Assembly (NCBI GenBank): GCA_037951105.1
Contig: JBAMJV010001293.1
Coordinates: 124,001-188,000 of the forward strand
Source of the DNA: Echinarachnius parma
Taxonomy: Eukaryota; Echinodermata; Echinoidea; Clypeasteroida; Echinarachniidae
DNA: 64,000 nt
Reading direction: 5' to 3'
The notes beneath the pieces were generated by a model, which was not told the DNA's origin, ran no database searches, and saw nothing but the letters and a program-made list of their open reading frames with translations. The position numbers and the translations under genes were made by a program. Shown here in pieces: positions 41,501 through 44,090 of this stretch. Positions within the stretch are counted from its first letter, which is position 1. Each line of letters starts with the position of its first letter.

Positions 41501-43647
41501 TCGCTTTTCCTCCATTAACATTTTCCACTCACACATCAGGCACTATTCCAATATTTACCTGTAAGTATACGTTCACAGCATGACAGCATCTTGAAGTGGA
41601 AGAACCCAGCATGCGATCTGGTAGCCTCCCAGTCCCTCAGCCTGTTCGTCCCCCTCGAGTGCTATGAGATCCCAATCACTCTCCATAGAGGTTTTTCCGA
41701 TTATTTACCTATGCTTTTATATTTGTACGTTCACAGCATAACAGCATCTTGAAGTGGAAGAACCCAAACGGGTGAGATGGTAGCCTACCGGTCCTTCAGC
41801 CTGTTCGTCCCCCTCAAGTGCTACGAGATCCCAATATCTCCACACACCCACCCAATCTCTCTCCATAGAGGTTTTTCCGATTATTTACCTATGCTTTTAT
41901 ATTTGTACGTTCACAGCATAACAACATCTTGAAGTGGAAGAACCCAGCGGGTGAGATGGTAGCCTACCGGTCCTTCAGCCCGTTCTTCCCCCCCCCCCCC
42001 CCCCTCGTCTCAAGTGCTATGAGATCCCAATATCTCCACACACACACACCCAATCTCTCTCCATAGAGGTTTTTTATTTTTCATTATTTACCTATGCTTT
42101 TATATTTCTACGTTCACAACATAACAGCATCTTGAAGTGGAAGAACCCAGCGGGTGAGATGGTAGCCTACCGGTCCTTCAGCCTGTTTGTCCCCCTCCTC
42201 AAGTGCTATGAGATCCCTGAAGTCCAGCTTTCTTGAGATCCCTTCAACCCCCATCCTCCTCTATGAAGGTTTTATAACAGAAATGCTTCATTATTAACAT
42301 GTATCTGTGAAATAATTGCCACCTTTGATGCTACGTTCACAGCATAACAGTATCTTGAAGTGGAAGAACCCAAACGGGTGAGATGGTAGCCTACTGGTTC
42401 CTCAGTCTCCCTCTAGGAAGGTTTTCAACAAAAATATTCCAGTGTTTACATGTACCAGGGAAATTACTCTTCGTTGATCATATCATGAATATCTTATCAA
42501 ATCATATCTATAATTTATGACTTTCTTTTATCTCCATACGTTCACAGCATAACAGCATCTTGAAGTGGAAGAACCCAGCATGCGATCTGGTAGCCTACCG
42601 GTCCTTCAGCCTGTTCGTCCCCCTCTTCAAGTGCTACGAGATCCCAATATTTCCACACACAATCTCTTTCCATCAAGTTTTTTTGTATTATTTACCTATG
42701 TTTTTATATTTGTACGTTCACAGCATAACAGTATCTTGAAGTGGAAGAACCCAGCGGGTGAGATGGTAGCCTACCGGTCCTTCAGCCCGTTCTTCCCCCT
42801 CCTCAAGTGCTACGAGATCCCTGAGGTCCAGCTCTGGTCTGTCTGGGCCATGCAGCACGTCTGCACCAAGAACGGTAAGCAAGATGCAAATAAAATGTGC
42901 CCCACCCAAATTTTAGTTATAATTTTTAGTTTTCATTTAAGGATAACTTCCAATAGAGCCTTACATTTTAAAAATATTGAAATCTTTCTGGGACGTCCCA
43001 TCGTGAAATGAGTTCTCATGCAAGGAATAACTTAATGGCTCTGTAATTACTTGTAATTTTGACCTAAAAACCTTTCATCCGGCAGTGAGTCGCTTCTGCC
43101 CGACGCTGGTCACTCAAGGGGGTGTGGATCTGCTGAGTGAGATGGTTGCCCAACCTCACCTTCATCTCGCCTCGCAACTGTTGACTGTATAATACATGTA
43201 TAGCTTGTTTGTATATCTGAAATCTAAAAATGTAACTGAAATTTGATGAGATATATTTTGTTCCATTCCTCTTTCAGCGAGTCGCTACTGCCCGATGCTG
43301 GTCACTCAAGGGGGTGTTGATCTTCTGAGTGAGATGGTCGCCCAACCTCATCTTCATCTCGCCTCGCAACTGTCAACTGTATTACATGACTTTGTTTGTA
43401 TATCTGAAATCTAAAAAATGTAACTGAAATTTGATGAGATATATTTTGTTCCATTCCTCTTGCAGCGAGTCGCTACTGCCCGATGCTGGTCACTCAAGGG
43501 GGTGTTGATCTTCTGAGTGAGATGGTCGCCCAACCTCACCTTCATCCCGACGTCCACCGCGTAGCAACCAGCGTCCTGGAGGTTGTCCGGCAGAACCGGA
43601 CGGCCATCGCCGTCGCCAGCCCGTGCGAGATCAAGAGGAGTCGATGA
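9622..43647 (+). CDS. ZYG11B-like substrate receptor of CUL2 ubiquitin ligase (12 coding exons)
   Basis: Joined exons: 9622-10623, 13342-13482, 28003-28061, 29204-29321, 30972-31025, 35088-35246, 37072-37233, 38184-38231, 40078-40145, 41146-41275, 42724-42874, 43466-43647. They give 757 residues, close to the human protein (744 recalled), and align with it from end to end apart from short loops. Residues 1-30 hold a BC/VHL-type box (PLQKLCLDFV) for elongin C/CUL2 binding. Residues about 100-330 are leucine-rich repeats (LRSLNVSNC, LESLDISGT, LMSLDISGR). Residues about 340-740 are ARM-like repeats. W538, D542, N583 and E586 match the recalled human Gly/N-degron pocket W522, D526, N567 and E570, so N-terminal glycine recognition is a reasonable inference. 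ZYG11B beats ZER1 because the VSG, SDRILQ and VAYRSF blocks match it. The start has A at -3, G at +4 and an in-frame stop upstream. All introns are GT-AG. Confidence 0.93.
10853..11256. mobile_element. Inverted-repeat MITE in intron 1
   Basis: Ends are diverged inverted repeats: GAATAGTCTCTGAAAGTTTG on the left and the complement of ACTTTCAGATATTATTC on the right, followed on both arms by the CAAGAAA...CTATGGCTCTTT block. Its core (GTGGACGACTCCCCATCT, TTTTGTACACAAAAT) recurs at 13673-13830, so it is a dispersed family. Confidence 0.65.
11351..11474. mobile_element. Foldback element, ~55-bp arms
   Basis: Arm 1 (GTTCGGAAAGCACAATGCAT, then TGGGGGGGCGAGC) pairs with arm 2 (GCTCGCCCCTCCA, ATGCATTGTGTTTTCCGAAC); outer parts GCGTAAATTT and AATTTACGTC also pair. 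The loop is about 15 nt. It is probably the remains of a small foldback MITE; transcribed within intron 1, it would form a long hairpin. Confidence 0.75.
11680..12379. mobile_element. 700-bp foldback MITE built of AAGCAATTGCTT palindromes
   Basis: Terminal inverted repeats GGGCCGTATGCATAAAAACA and its complement, flanked by ATT on both sides (possible 3-bp target duplication). The 12-bp palindrome AAGCAATTGCTT occurs ten times inside, with further half-sites such as GCTTTTGCTTG. No coding capacity. The GGGCC end and a 3-bp duplication would fit PIF/Harbinger-like elements, but the family is not settled. Confidence 0.8.
12542..12567. repeat. Poly-C run (26 C)
   Basis: Uninterrupted cytosine run in intron 1. 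Confidence 0.95.
12884..13109. mobile_element. T2/Kolobok-like MITE, family 1, short copy
   Basis: Left end TTTAAAAGGGTAGTTCAGT, then TTTGGTA; the right end complements TTTATAGGGGTAGTACAGT, then TTTGGTAAGG. It shares the core CAGAAACGGCTGAAATAT (as complement) with 19550-20093 and 55525-55691. The target duplication is clear only on the left. Confidence 0.7.
13342..13482 (+). CDS. ZYG11B-like exon 2
   Basis: 47 codons, phase 0 at both ends, acceptor TGTCCAG and donor AAG|GTCAGT. It begins VSGKSTEEQVLEALSRYTER, matching human VSGEANETQIAEALKRYSER, and ends PRPDIVK. It starts the ARM-like region. Confidence 0.93.
13629..13650. repeat. Poly-G run
   Basis: About 19 G in a row in intron 2, followed by a second copy of the 10.9-kb MITE core. 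Confidence 0.9.
13673..13830. repeat. Fragment of the 10.9-kb MITE family
   Basis: It matches 10886-11035: CAAGAAATAAGACAACTATG, then GACGACTCCCCATTTTGG and TTTTGTACACAAAATG. The inverted ends are not kept. Confidence 0.65.
13905..13985 (+). repeat. tRNA-derived SINE-like fragment
   Basis: The sequence carries a box-A-like TGGTGGTTAGAGCACTGG and a box-B-like GGTTTTGATTCC at tRNA spacing, with CCAGAGGTCTTGG between them. The acceptor stem does not pair, so it is a SINE head or tRNA pseudogene and not a working tRNA. Confidence 0.5.
14425..14600. repeat. (GAT)n microsatellite
   Basis: About 170 bp of near-perfect GAT triplets with a few interruptions (GATCAAT, GAAAAT). It yields meaningless poly-Met and poly-Ser open frames on the two strands. 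Confidence 0.97.
14954..15198. mobile_element. hAT-like MITE, diverged (TGGCCC family)
   Basis: It starts CAATGCTTAAAATT and ends with the diverged complement AAATTTCAAGCATTG. Inside are many TGGCCC/GGGCCA motifs (CCCAGTCGGGC, GGTGGCCCC, GGCCCCAGGCCAG). Relative of 16033-16274. Confidence 0.6.
15364..15432 (+). other. Candidate 23-codon cassette exon in intron 2
   Basis: A stop-free stretch GEAKDSCLKKEVHMLCQIAR-YMA, 69 bp, phase 0 at both ends like the flanking exons. It is framed by TTTTACATTCAG and a good donor, GTGAGTGAG. It would insert 23 residues between PDIVK and IILPQM. I do not recall such an insert in vertebrate ZYG11B, so a chance pseudo-exon is quite possible. Confidence 0.3.
15433..16032. 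other. Intron 2 segment, nothing recognised
   Basis: A/T-rich intron sequence. Two diffuse stretches, 15519-15560 and 15750-15800, share AAAAAAACTGCA-like pieces but no ends could be defined. Confidence 0.4.
16033..16274. mobile_element. hAT-like MITE, diverged (TGGCCC family)
   Basis: Left end CTAGTGCTCGAAATTAGC; right end TTAATTTCTAGCATTG. Between them are about ten GGCCC/GGGCC motifs, including GCCCGCTGGCCCGGGGCCA and TTGCCCGACTGGGCCA. No clear target duplication remains. Confidence 0.65.
16334..16359. repeat. Poly-C run (26 C)
   Basis: Uninterrupted cytosine run in intron 2. Confidence 0.95.
16960..17690. other. CpG-richer island inside intron 2
   Basis: The base make-up shifts from the surrounding A/T-rich intron to CpG-rich (CCGCGG, GGCGCGCC, CGCCGCATGG). 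On the + strand, 17130-17220 would encode an acidic stretch (FELEDELDEIENSSSKSDED) broken by stops, in the style of a transposase N-terminus. The 126-codon open frame on the other strand has no recognisable domain. Most likely the remains of a DNA transposon; I could not define its ends. Confidence 0.35.
17700..18896. other. Intron 2 segment, nothing recognised
   Basis: Mixed A/T-rich intron sequence with a short CpG-richer patch at 17880-18000. No reliable repeat ends or exons seen. Confidence 0.4.
18897..19062. mobile_element. Foldback MITE with CCGTAAATCTC ends, TA duplication
   Basis: Left CCGTAAATCTCAGTGT and right complement of ACATGGAGATTTACGG, flanked by TA. The arms continue (GTACAAGACGCGTCCCAC and its relative CACAAGACGTACCCCAC; GTGCGTCTTATACATG). 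The TA duplication and the ...AAGACG arms suit a Tc1/mariner-type MITE. Confidence 0.7.
19550..20093. mobile_element. T2/Kolobok-like MITE, family 1, long copy
   Basis: TTAA on both sides. Ends AGGGGTAGTTGAGTTCTGGT and complement of ACCAAAACTCAACTTTCCCT. The core TTTCAGCCGTTTCTGAACCG is shared with 12884-13109 and 55525-55691. The T2 signature TTAAAGGRR is met. No coding capacity. Confidence 0.8.
21026..21156. mobile_element. Near-perfect 130-bp foldback
   Basis: The arm TTTCTTACGCGAGATATCCA, TCCGCCGGGAATT pairs perfectly with AATTCCCGGCGGA, TGGATATCTCGCGTAAGAAA; outer parts (CTTTCCGTGCAG, TATCGGGTCA) pair with TGAGACCCATA and CTGCACGCAAAG. The loop is about 13 nt. It is a young foldback element inside the nest. 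Confidence 0.8.
21245..23191. mobile_element. Inner element of the nest with GTAACTGACGTTAC dyads (~1.95 kb)
   Basis: Ends GGGCAATTCCACG and CGTGGAATTGCCC, flanked by ACAT on both sides. It contains about eleven copies of GTAACTGACGTTAC and several near-copies. The interior is A/T-rich; the longest open frame (22854-23117, 87 codons) has no recognised domain. Non-autonomous, superfamily unknown; a 4-bp duplication is not typical of hAT, piggyBac or mariner. Confidence 0.7.
21257..22824. repeat. Cluster of GTAAC-TGAC-GTTAC dyad motifs
   Basis: The 15-mer GGTAACTGACGTTAC or its last 14 bases occur at 21257, 21434, 21629, 21644, 21853, 21868, 22062, 22422, 22626, 22642 and 22809, with variants ATGGTAATTGATGTTA at about 22584 and 22604. 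GTAAC and GTTAC are reverse complements around TGAC, and each copy holds the CRE-like core TGACGT. Three adjacent pairs are spaced about 15 bp. The DNA between copies is unrelated, so this is not a tandem repeat but a scattered site array. Confidence 0.9.
23937..24770. other. Intron 2 segment, nothing recognised
   Basis: A/T-rich intron with TACATGTA-type short repeats (24160-24190). No exon or element ends could be supported. Confidence 0.4.
24771..25112. mobile_element. hAT-like MITE (CAGGGCTC family), inverted copy
   Basis: Flanked by GTGTATG (24764-24770 and 25113-25119), extendable to 8-9 bp by chance matches. Ends CATGGCTTGATACTCACACT and GTGTGGAGCCCTG. Filled with CTGGCCC/GGGCCAG motifs near both ends. 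Confidence 0.8.
25371..25696. mobile_element. hAT-like MITE (CAGGGCTC family)
   Basis: Ends CATGGCTCCACAC and GAGTGTCGAGCCCTG; opposite in orientation to the previous copy and about 260 bp away, so the two copies form a large inverted pair. No target duplication remains. The right end abuts TAATAATAATAAACTGGATT, a short dispersed motif. Confidence 0.75.
26188..26220. repeat. CA/CCCA simple repeat
   Basis: About 35 bp of CACACG and CACCC units in intron 2. Confidence 0.85.
26366..26686. mobile_element. hAT-like MITE (CAGGGCTC family), intact ends
   Basis: CAGGGCTCCACACTT to GAGTGTCGAGCCCTG, flanked by CACAGGG on both sides (26359-26365, 26687-26693). Subterminal TGGCCC motifs as in its sisters; no coding capacity. 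Confidence 0.85.
26687..27436. other. Intron 2 segment, only minor repeats
   Basis: 26695-26870 resembles 12780-12880 (GAGTTCAATGCAA, TTCATGCAGG) and seems to be an old dispersed repeat; 27000-27050 is AT-rich with ATAATAAT. No exon seen. Confidence 0.4.
27437..27647. repeat. Pentanucleotide array grading through three unit types
   Basis: About ten (ATGGA) units pass through ACCGG/ACGGA intermediates to about 19 (ACGAA) units, then about seven (ACGAC) units, and end ATGAAATGAAAT. The 5-bp period is unbroken, so all six frames give long open frames of NGMEW or NETKR repeats, none of them genes. Confidence 0.96.
28003..28061 (+). CDS. ZYG11B-like exon 3
   Basis: 59 bp reading IILPQMKAHPRTIGVQMAA and two bases of a serine codon. 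Acceptor CTCTCTTTCAG, donor AG|GTAAGA. It follows a 14.5-kb intron and joins exon 2 to give DIVK-IILPQMKAHP, as in human EILK-LVVTGMRNHP. Confidence 0.92.
28118..28887. mobile_element. piggyBac-like MITE, copy A (intron 3)
   Basis: TTAA at 28114-28117 and 28888-28891 enclose 16-bp perfect inverted ends CCCTAACCAGGCCGGG. Next to each end is a hairpin of G-run, TGGATTCCA and C-run. The interior (from ATTTCTTTGTTTT to GCGCGTTGCGGAATAATCGC) is closely similar to copy B at 39271-40045, although the outermost bases differ. No coding capacity. Confidence 0.85.
29028..29094 (+). pseudogene. Decayed copy of exon 4
   Basis: After TTTCTCTTTGCAG it repeats exon 4 (TGTATAACCTGAACAAGCTC; GAAGGGGTGCATGTATCAGT; ACTA). 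The third codon is a stop and the second half of the exon with its donor is missing, so it cannot be used. Confidence 0.85.
29204..29321 (+). CDS. ZYG11B-like exon 4
   Basis: The split serine codon is completed, then ACLYNLTKHQLGEGVHVSVL and on to DAMETFCQQQQ. Acceptor TCTTTACAG, donor CAG|GTACGT, phase 0 out. A decayed copy sits 176 bp upstream (29028-29094). Confidence 0.93.
29322..30020. other. Intron 4 segment
   Basis: A/T-rich intron. 29570-29630 holds a short GGTAACAGGTAACCATGG repeat that is partly palindromic. Nothing else recognised. Confidence 0.45.
30022..30110 (+). repeat. tRNA-derived SINE-like fragment
   Basis: It shows ATATTGGTTCAGGCCTCTG (box-A-like) and GTTGGTTCGATAC (box B) at tRNA spacing. 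Second such head in the gene; the acceptor stem is not paired. Confidence 0.45.
30695..30925. repeat. Tandem duplication, ~115 bp, before exon 5
   Basis: Two direct copies sharing TTTACTGTATAAATGCATTA, then ATTAAAATACCACAGTAATA and CAATAATGTTTTT, at about 80-85% identity. Confidence 0.8.
30972..31025 (+). CDS. ZYG11B-like exon 5
   Basis: 18 codons, LQKNALLTMCSDRILQEV, against human LQKNCLLSLCSDRILQDV. Acceptor TGTCCACAG, donor GTG|GTAAGT, phase 0 at both ends. Confidence 0.93.
31037..31336. mobile_element. MITE with GGGGGTGTT ends (intron 5)
   Basis: Left GGGGGTGTTACATAAAGAT, right complement of TTTGTGAAACACCCC, flanked by CAA. Inside, CTAAGTTGAACTTAACTC faces AGAGTTAAGTCCAACTTAAC. Ends of this kind with a 3-bp duplication suit PIF/Harbinger-like MITEs. 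A lone end-like GGGGGTGTTTCAGAAA lies at 41003. Confidence 0.7.
31792..32196. mobile_element. MITE with TGTGACCGGCT ends, long form
   Basis: Ends TGTGACCGGCTTTGGCAAAA and complement of TTTTGCCAGAGCCGGTCTCA. Related to the shorter copies at 34614-34864 and 44943-45169 through the ends only. Confidence 0.7.
32197..32949. other. Intron 5 segment, nothing recognised
   Basis: A/T-rich intron sequence without supported exons or repeat ends. Confidence 0.4.
32950..33012 (+). other. Candidate 21-codon cassette exon in intron 5
   Basis: GDIRKIKTHFIPLLPDESNN-Q, stop-free, phase 0, with acceptor CATATTTAG and donor CAA|GTAAGA. The reading LPDESNNQVRKV resembles exon 8 (FPDESTLQTKVLG), so it may be a displaced, worn exon copy. 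Weak polypyrimidine tract; low confidence. Confidence 0.22.
33310..34235. repeat. Three tandem copies of a ~210-bp intron 5 unit
   Basis: Copies at 33310-33480, 33527-33682 and 34090-34235 share TTAGGAAGTGG, GATTACCAGAA, GTTGATAGGCAATTAGGG and a TTTCATTTCTGCTTACCC-like end. The second copy is interrupted by a T2-like MITE (33686-34058); the first keeps the uninterrupted site. Confidence 0.8.
33686..34058. mobile_element. T2/Kolobok-like MITE, family 2
   Basis: TTAA on both sides (33682-33685, 34059-34062); ends AGGGTACCACCACCC and complement of GCATGGTGGTCCCCT. 373 bp, non-coding. Confidence 0.8.
34495..34541 (+). pseudogene. Decayed 5' copy of exon 6
   Basis: After TTCTTGTGTGCAG: AACTTTGATTGTTATTGTGC, ATCCAAGATGCTGATGAATT, GTCTCTC. 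It would read NFDCYCASKMLMNCLS, then similarity ends with no donor. Confidence 0.85.
34614..34864. mobile_element. MITE with TGTGACYGGMTATAGC ends, copy 1
   Basis: Ends TTGTGACTGGATATAGCAAA and complement of GGGTTTTGCTATATCCGCTC. About 75-80% identical throughout to 44943-45169 (CTTGTCGGTAAAAAT, CACAAGCTTTCATTT, GATATGATTGTTT). It lies between two decayed exon 6 copies. Confidence 0.8.
34893..34942 (+). pseudogene. Second decayed copy of exon 6
   Basis: It keeps TTGACCGTTATTGTCTCTTT, GTGTTTGTTGACCCATTGAT, GACCAG, that is exon 6 with an internal deletion of the ASKMVMD part. No donor. Confidence 0.75.
35088..35246 (+). CDS. ZYG11B-like exon 6
   Basis: 53 codons from NFDRYRASKMVMDCLFVFDD to TSLLGTKRNMQ, matching human NRFEAAKLVMQWL and onward. 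Acceptor TTTTTTTCGTGCAG, donor CAG|GTAACT. Decayed copies lie on both sides: two partial copies upstream and three copies of its last ~50 bp downstream. Confidence 0.93.
35286..35337 (+). pseudogene. 3' fragment of exon 6, copy 1
   Basis: Direct copy of the last ~50 bp of exon 6 with its donor (CAAGATATCCACCATTCAGA to ATGCAG|GTATGA). It has no acceptor and is preceded by TAGAT instead of the exon's own bases. Confidence 0.9.
35456..35517 (+). pseudogene. 3' fragment of exon 6, copy 2
   Basis: Same fragment as at 35286, preceded by the same TCATGTAGAT, about 170 bp further on, with donor GTACAA. The intervening DNA includes a worn TGGCCC-type MITE piece. Confidence 0.9.
35665..35716 (+). pseudogene. 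3' fragment of exon 6, copy 3
   Basis: Same fragment again, preceded by CATCATGTAGAT; it keeps a good donor (GTAACT) followed by an intron start like that of the true exon (ACCAGGGGTCAT). Confidence 0.9.
36103..36480. mobile_element. T2/Kolobok-like MITE, family 3, copy 1
   Basis: TTAA on both sides; ends AGGGACTTAGTAACATTGTC and complement of CAAAGTTACTAGATCCCT. Exactly 378 bp, like its sister at 58214-58591, to which it is inverted. The 86-codon open frame inside is accidental. Confidence 0.88.
36510..36598 (+). pseudogene. Decayed copy 1 of exon 7
   Basis: After ACTCTAG it follows exon 7 (AAGAAGGCTGACATGCGCTC, AGTAGACATCACACTCAAGT) with a frameshift near the start and loses similarity at CTCTCTGAGTCGC. 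Confidence 0.85.
36675..36775 (+). pseudogene. Decayed copy 2 of exon 7 with internal 21-bp slippage
   Basis: After CCCCATAG: AAACTGCTCCAAATCGCCAA, GCAGAAGGCTGACATGCG, then two extra units of ACATGCTCAGGCTGACATGCG type before TTCACCTTGAAAGC. It shows slippage inside an exon copy. Confidence 0.85.
36903..36995 (+). pseudogene. Decayed copy 3 of exon 7
   Basis: The best kept copy. After CCCCTAG it reads KLLQIVKQKANMRSVDIALK and FTLSALWNL, then departs just before the TDESP motif. No donor, so it lacks half of the degron pocket exon. Confidence 0.88.
37072..37233 (+). CDS. ZYG11B-like exon 7 (degron-pocket exon)
   Basis: 54 codons from KLLQIVKQKADMRSVDITLK to FIQILE. It contains LSALWNLTDESP, whose W538 and D542 match the recalled human pocket residues W522 and D526. 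Acceptor CACCCTAG, donor GAG|GTAAAA, phase 0. Three broken copies precede it. Confidence 0.93.
37431..37622. mobile_element. Foldback MITE (ACAGTTGTTAACT ends) in intron 7
   Basis: Left ACAGTTGTTAACTGG and right AAGTTAACAACTGT. The arms also pair through GGAATGTTCC, GAGGGATTTAAAATGCTATT and AATAAGTCCC. About 190 bp with a very short loop. Confidence 0.8.
38184..38231 (+). CDS. ZYG11B-like exon 8
   Basis: 16 codons, TFPDESTLQTKVLGLI, against human SFPTESSIQQKVLGLL. Acceptor AATTTTCAG, donor ATT|GTAAGT, phase 0 at both ends. Confidence 0.9.
38433..38644. mobile_element. MITE with GCCCGG-CAGACAGAGCCGACTCG ends (intron 8)
   Basis: Left CGCCCGGCACAGACAGAGCC, right complement of GGCTCTGTCTGCACCGGGC; the arms continue GACTCGACTGG / CCAGTCGGATTGGGGCGAGTC. 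The 57.8-kb element has a similar GCCCGGTCA start. Confidence 0.75.
38757..38786 (+). pseudogene. Decayed 5' copy of exon 9
   Basis: After CCCATAG: CAATATTGCAGAAGTGAAGG, matching exon 9 ACAACATCGCAGAAGTGAAGG. The upstream intron (GGTTGAGTATTTAGCATTG, TAATTTGTTTGT) is a copy of the true exon's upstream region without the MITE now found there. Confidence 0.8.
39271..40045. mobile_element. piggyBac-like MITE, copy B (intron 8)
   Basis: TTAA at 39267-39270 and 40046-40049; perfect 16-bp ends CCCTAAAAAGACTGGG. G-run/C-run hairpins lie inside both ends (CTAAAAGGGCCC, CTAAATCAGCCC). The interior contains a tandem repeat of a ~190-bp part (ATCGACTCCAAATTTGGCA / ATCAACTCTAAATTTGGCA) and a block shared with copy A (GTACACAAATCACAAAATTT, GTCACGTGACTTT). 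Confidence 0.88.
40078..40145 (+). CDS. ZYG11B-like exon 9
   Basis: NNIAEVKDLRDNLKREDFLK followed by HC and two bases of a lysine codon. N583 and E586 in NNIAE match recalled human pocket residues N567 and E570. Acceptor GTGTTTACAG, donor AA|GTAAGT. A TTAA-flanked MITE ends only 32 bp upstream, just outside the acceptor tract. Confidence 0.92.
40614..40953. mobile_element. hAT-like MITE (CAGGGCTC family) in intron 9
   Basis: CAGGGCTCCACACTAAC to GAGTGTCGAGCCCTG, flanked by CTATAGG (40607-40613, 40954-40960), or GCTATAGG if the element ends one base earlier. Subterminal GGCCC motifs as in the intron 2 copies. Confidence 0.88.
41146..41275 (+). CDS. ZYG11B-like exon 10
   Basis: It completes the lysine codon and reads RLLENDQIEVSYFAAGIVAH through DFQQSL. 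EVSYFAAGIVAHL is nearly identical to human EVSYFAAGIIAHL. Acceptor GTGATTGCAG, donor CTG|GTGAGT. Confidence 0.94.
41579..41680 (+). pseudogene. Tandem copy 1 of exon 11
   Basis: Acceptor TTCACAG intact; reads HDSILKWKNPACDLVASQSL, SLFVPLECYEIP, then diverges. Lacks the QLWSVWAMQHVC end and donor. Confidence 0.88.
41737..41835 (+). pseudogene. Tandem copy 2 of exon 11
   Basis: Acceptor intact; HNSILKWKNPNG, then an inserted base gives a stop. No donor. Confidence 0.9.
41917..42030 (+). pseudogene. Tandem copy 3 of exon 11 with C-run expansion
   Basis: Reads HNNILKWKNPAGEMVAYRSF, SPFFP, then the proline/leucine codons have expanded into a run of about 16 C. It ends near GAGATCCCAA without a donor. 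Confidence 0.9.
42120..42235 (+). pseudogene. Tandem copy 4 of exon 11
   Basis: The acceptor AG has become AA. The body is close to the true exon up to GAGATCCCTGAAGTCCAGCT, then a stop. Confidence 0.88.
42343..42410 (+). pseudogene. Tandem copy 5 of exon 11 (short)
   Basis: Acceptor intact; same inserted base as copy 2 (AACCCAAACGGGTGA), then truncated after TACTGGTTCCTCAG. Confidence 0.85.
42548..42650 (+). pseudogene. Tandem copy 6 of exon 11
   Basis: Acceptor intact; reads HNSILKWKNPACDLVAYRSF, SLFVPLFKCYEIP, open but without the end of the exon or a donor. Shares the ACDL variant with copy 1, so copies have been exchanged or re-duplicated. Confidence 0.88.
42724..42874 (+). CDS. ZYG11B-like exon 11
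   Basis: HNSILKWKNPAGEMVAYRSF, then SPFFPLLKCYEIPEVQLWSV and WAMQHVCTKN plus one base. Human has ILKWPTPECEMVAYRSFNPF. It is the last and only complete member of a series of seven tandem copies, and the only one with the VWAMQHVC end and a donor (AACG|GTAAGC). Confidence 0.94.
43086..43192 (+). pseudogene. Upstream copy 12a of the last exon (possible alternative terminus)
   Basis: After CATCCGGCAG it reads (V)SRFCPTLVTQGGVDLLSEM, VAQPHLHLASQLLTV and TAA, in frame with exon 11. It lacks the HPDVHRVATSVLE end. Splicing to it would give a protein about 25 residues shorter with a new tail. Confidence 0.6.
43278..43414 (+). pseudogene. Upstream copy 12b of the last exon (possible alternative terminus)
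   Basis: After CTCTTTCAG it reads (A)SRYCPMLVTQGGVDLLSEM, VAQPHLHLASQLSTVLHDFV, CISEI and TAA, in frame with exon 11. It lies 192 bp after 12a and 188 bp before the full exon 12; all three share their upstream intron. Confidence 0.6.
43466..43647 (+). CDS. ZYG11B-like exon 12 (last coding exon)
   Basis: It reads ASRYCPMLVTQGGVDLLSEM through HPDVHRVATSVLEVVRQNRT to EIKRSR and TGA at 43645-43647. The length and the PHVQQIAVAILDSLEK-like end agree with human. Acceptor TCTTGCAG. It is the third of three tandem copies; the first two lack the HPDVHRVATSVLE part. Confidence 0.93.
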
Positions 43648-43699
43648 TGACCTACCCACAAAATGTCTTTCATGATTTTGTAGAAGTTGGGAGTTGGTT

Positions 43700-44090
43700 G
43701 CCTATGGAAAGGGTCAGCTCGGACTCGTTCAAAGGACGCTGTACTAGTGTTTGAATGTCGGAAGCAACGGGTTGATATGCTCGGAAAATGCTTTCCTAGT
43801 GGTTGACTGTTTCGAAGCAACAGTTAGAAGAGCTCCAAAGACGCTTTAGAAAAGTGCTTGAATGTATGGAGCAACAGATTGAAAAGGCTCCGAAGATGTT
43901 TTACTAGTGTTTGAATATTCAAAGCAACTTTTTGAAAATCCCTAAAGACACTTTATGAAAGTTATTGAGTCTTCAAAGCAACAGTTTGAAAAGCTTAGAA
44001 GGCACTAAACAAGCTTTTCAATGTTCAAAGCAACATTTCCAAGAGCTCAAGAATTGTTCGAAGCAACCGTTTGAGGAGGTCACAATACAG
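43700..44090 (+). repeat. 53-bp degenerate tandem repeat in the probable 3' UTR
   Basis: The core AAGCAACAGTTTGAAAAGCT recurs with AAGCAAC near 43762, 43814, 43869, 43922, 43975, 44028 and 44061 (steps mostly 52-55). Units also carry ACTAGTGTTTGAATGTT and AAGACGCTTTA. Open in one frame for stretches but full of differences; no sign that it is translated. Confidence 0.8.

Noticed and set aside
41579-42650. Mutually exclusive exon 11 variants
   Set aside because: All six upstream copies lack the end of the exon and a donor, so they cannot be spliced in place of exon 11.
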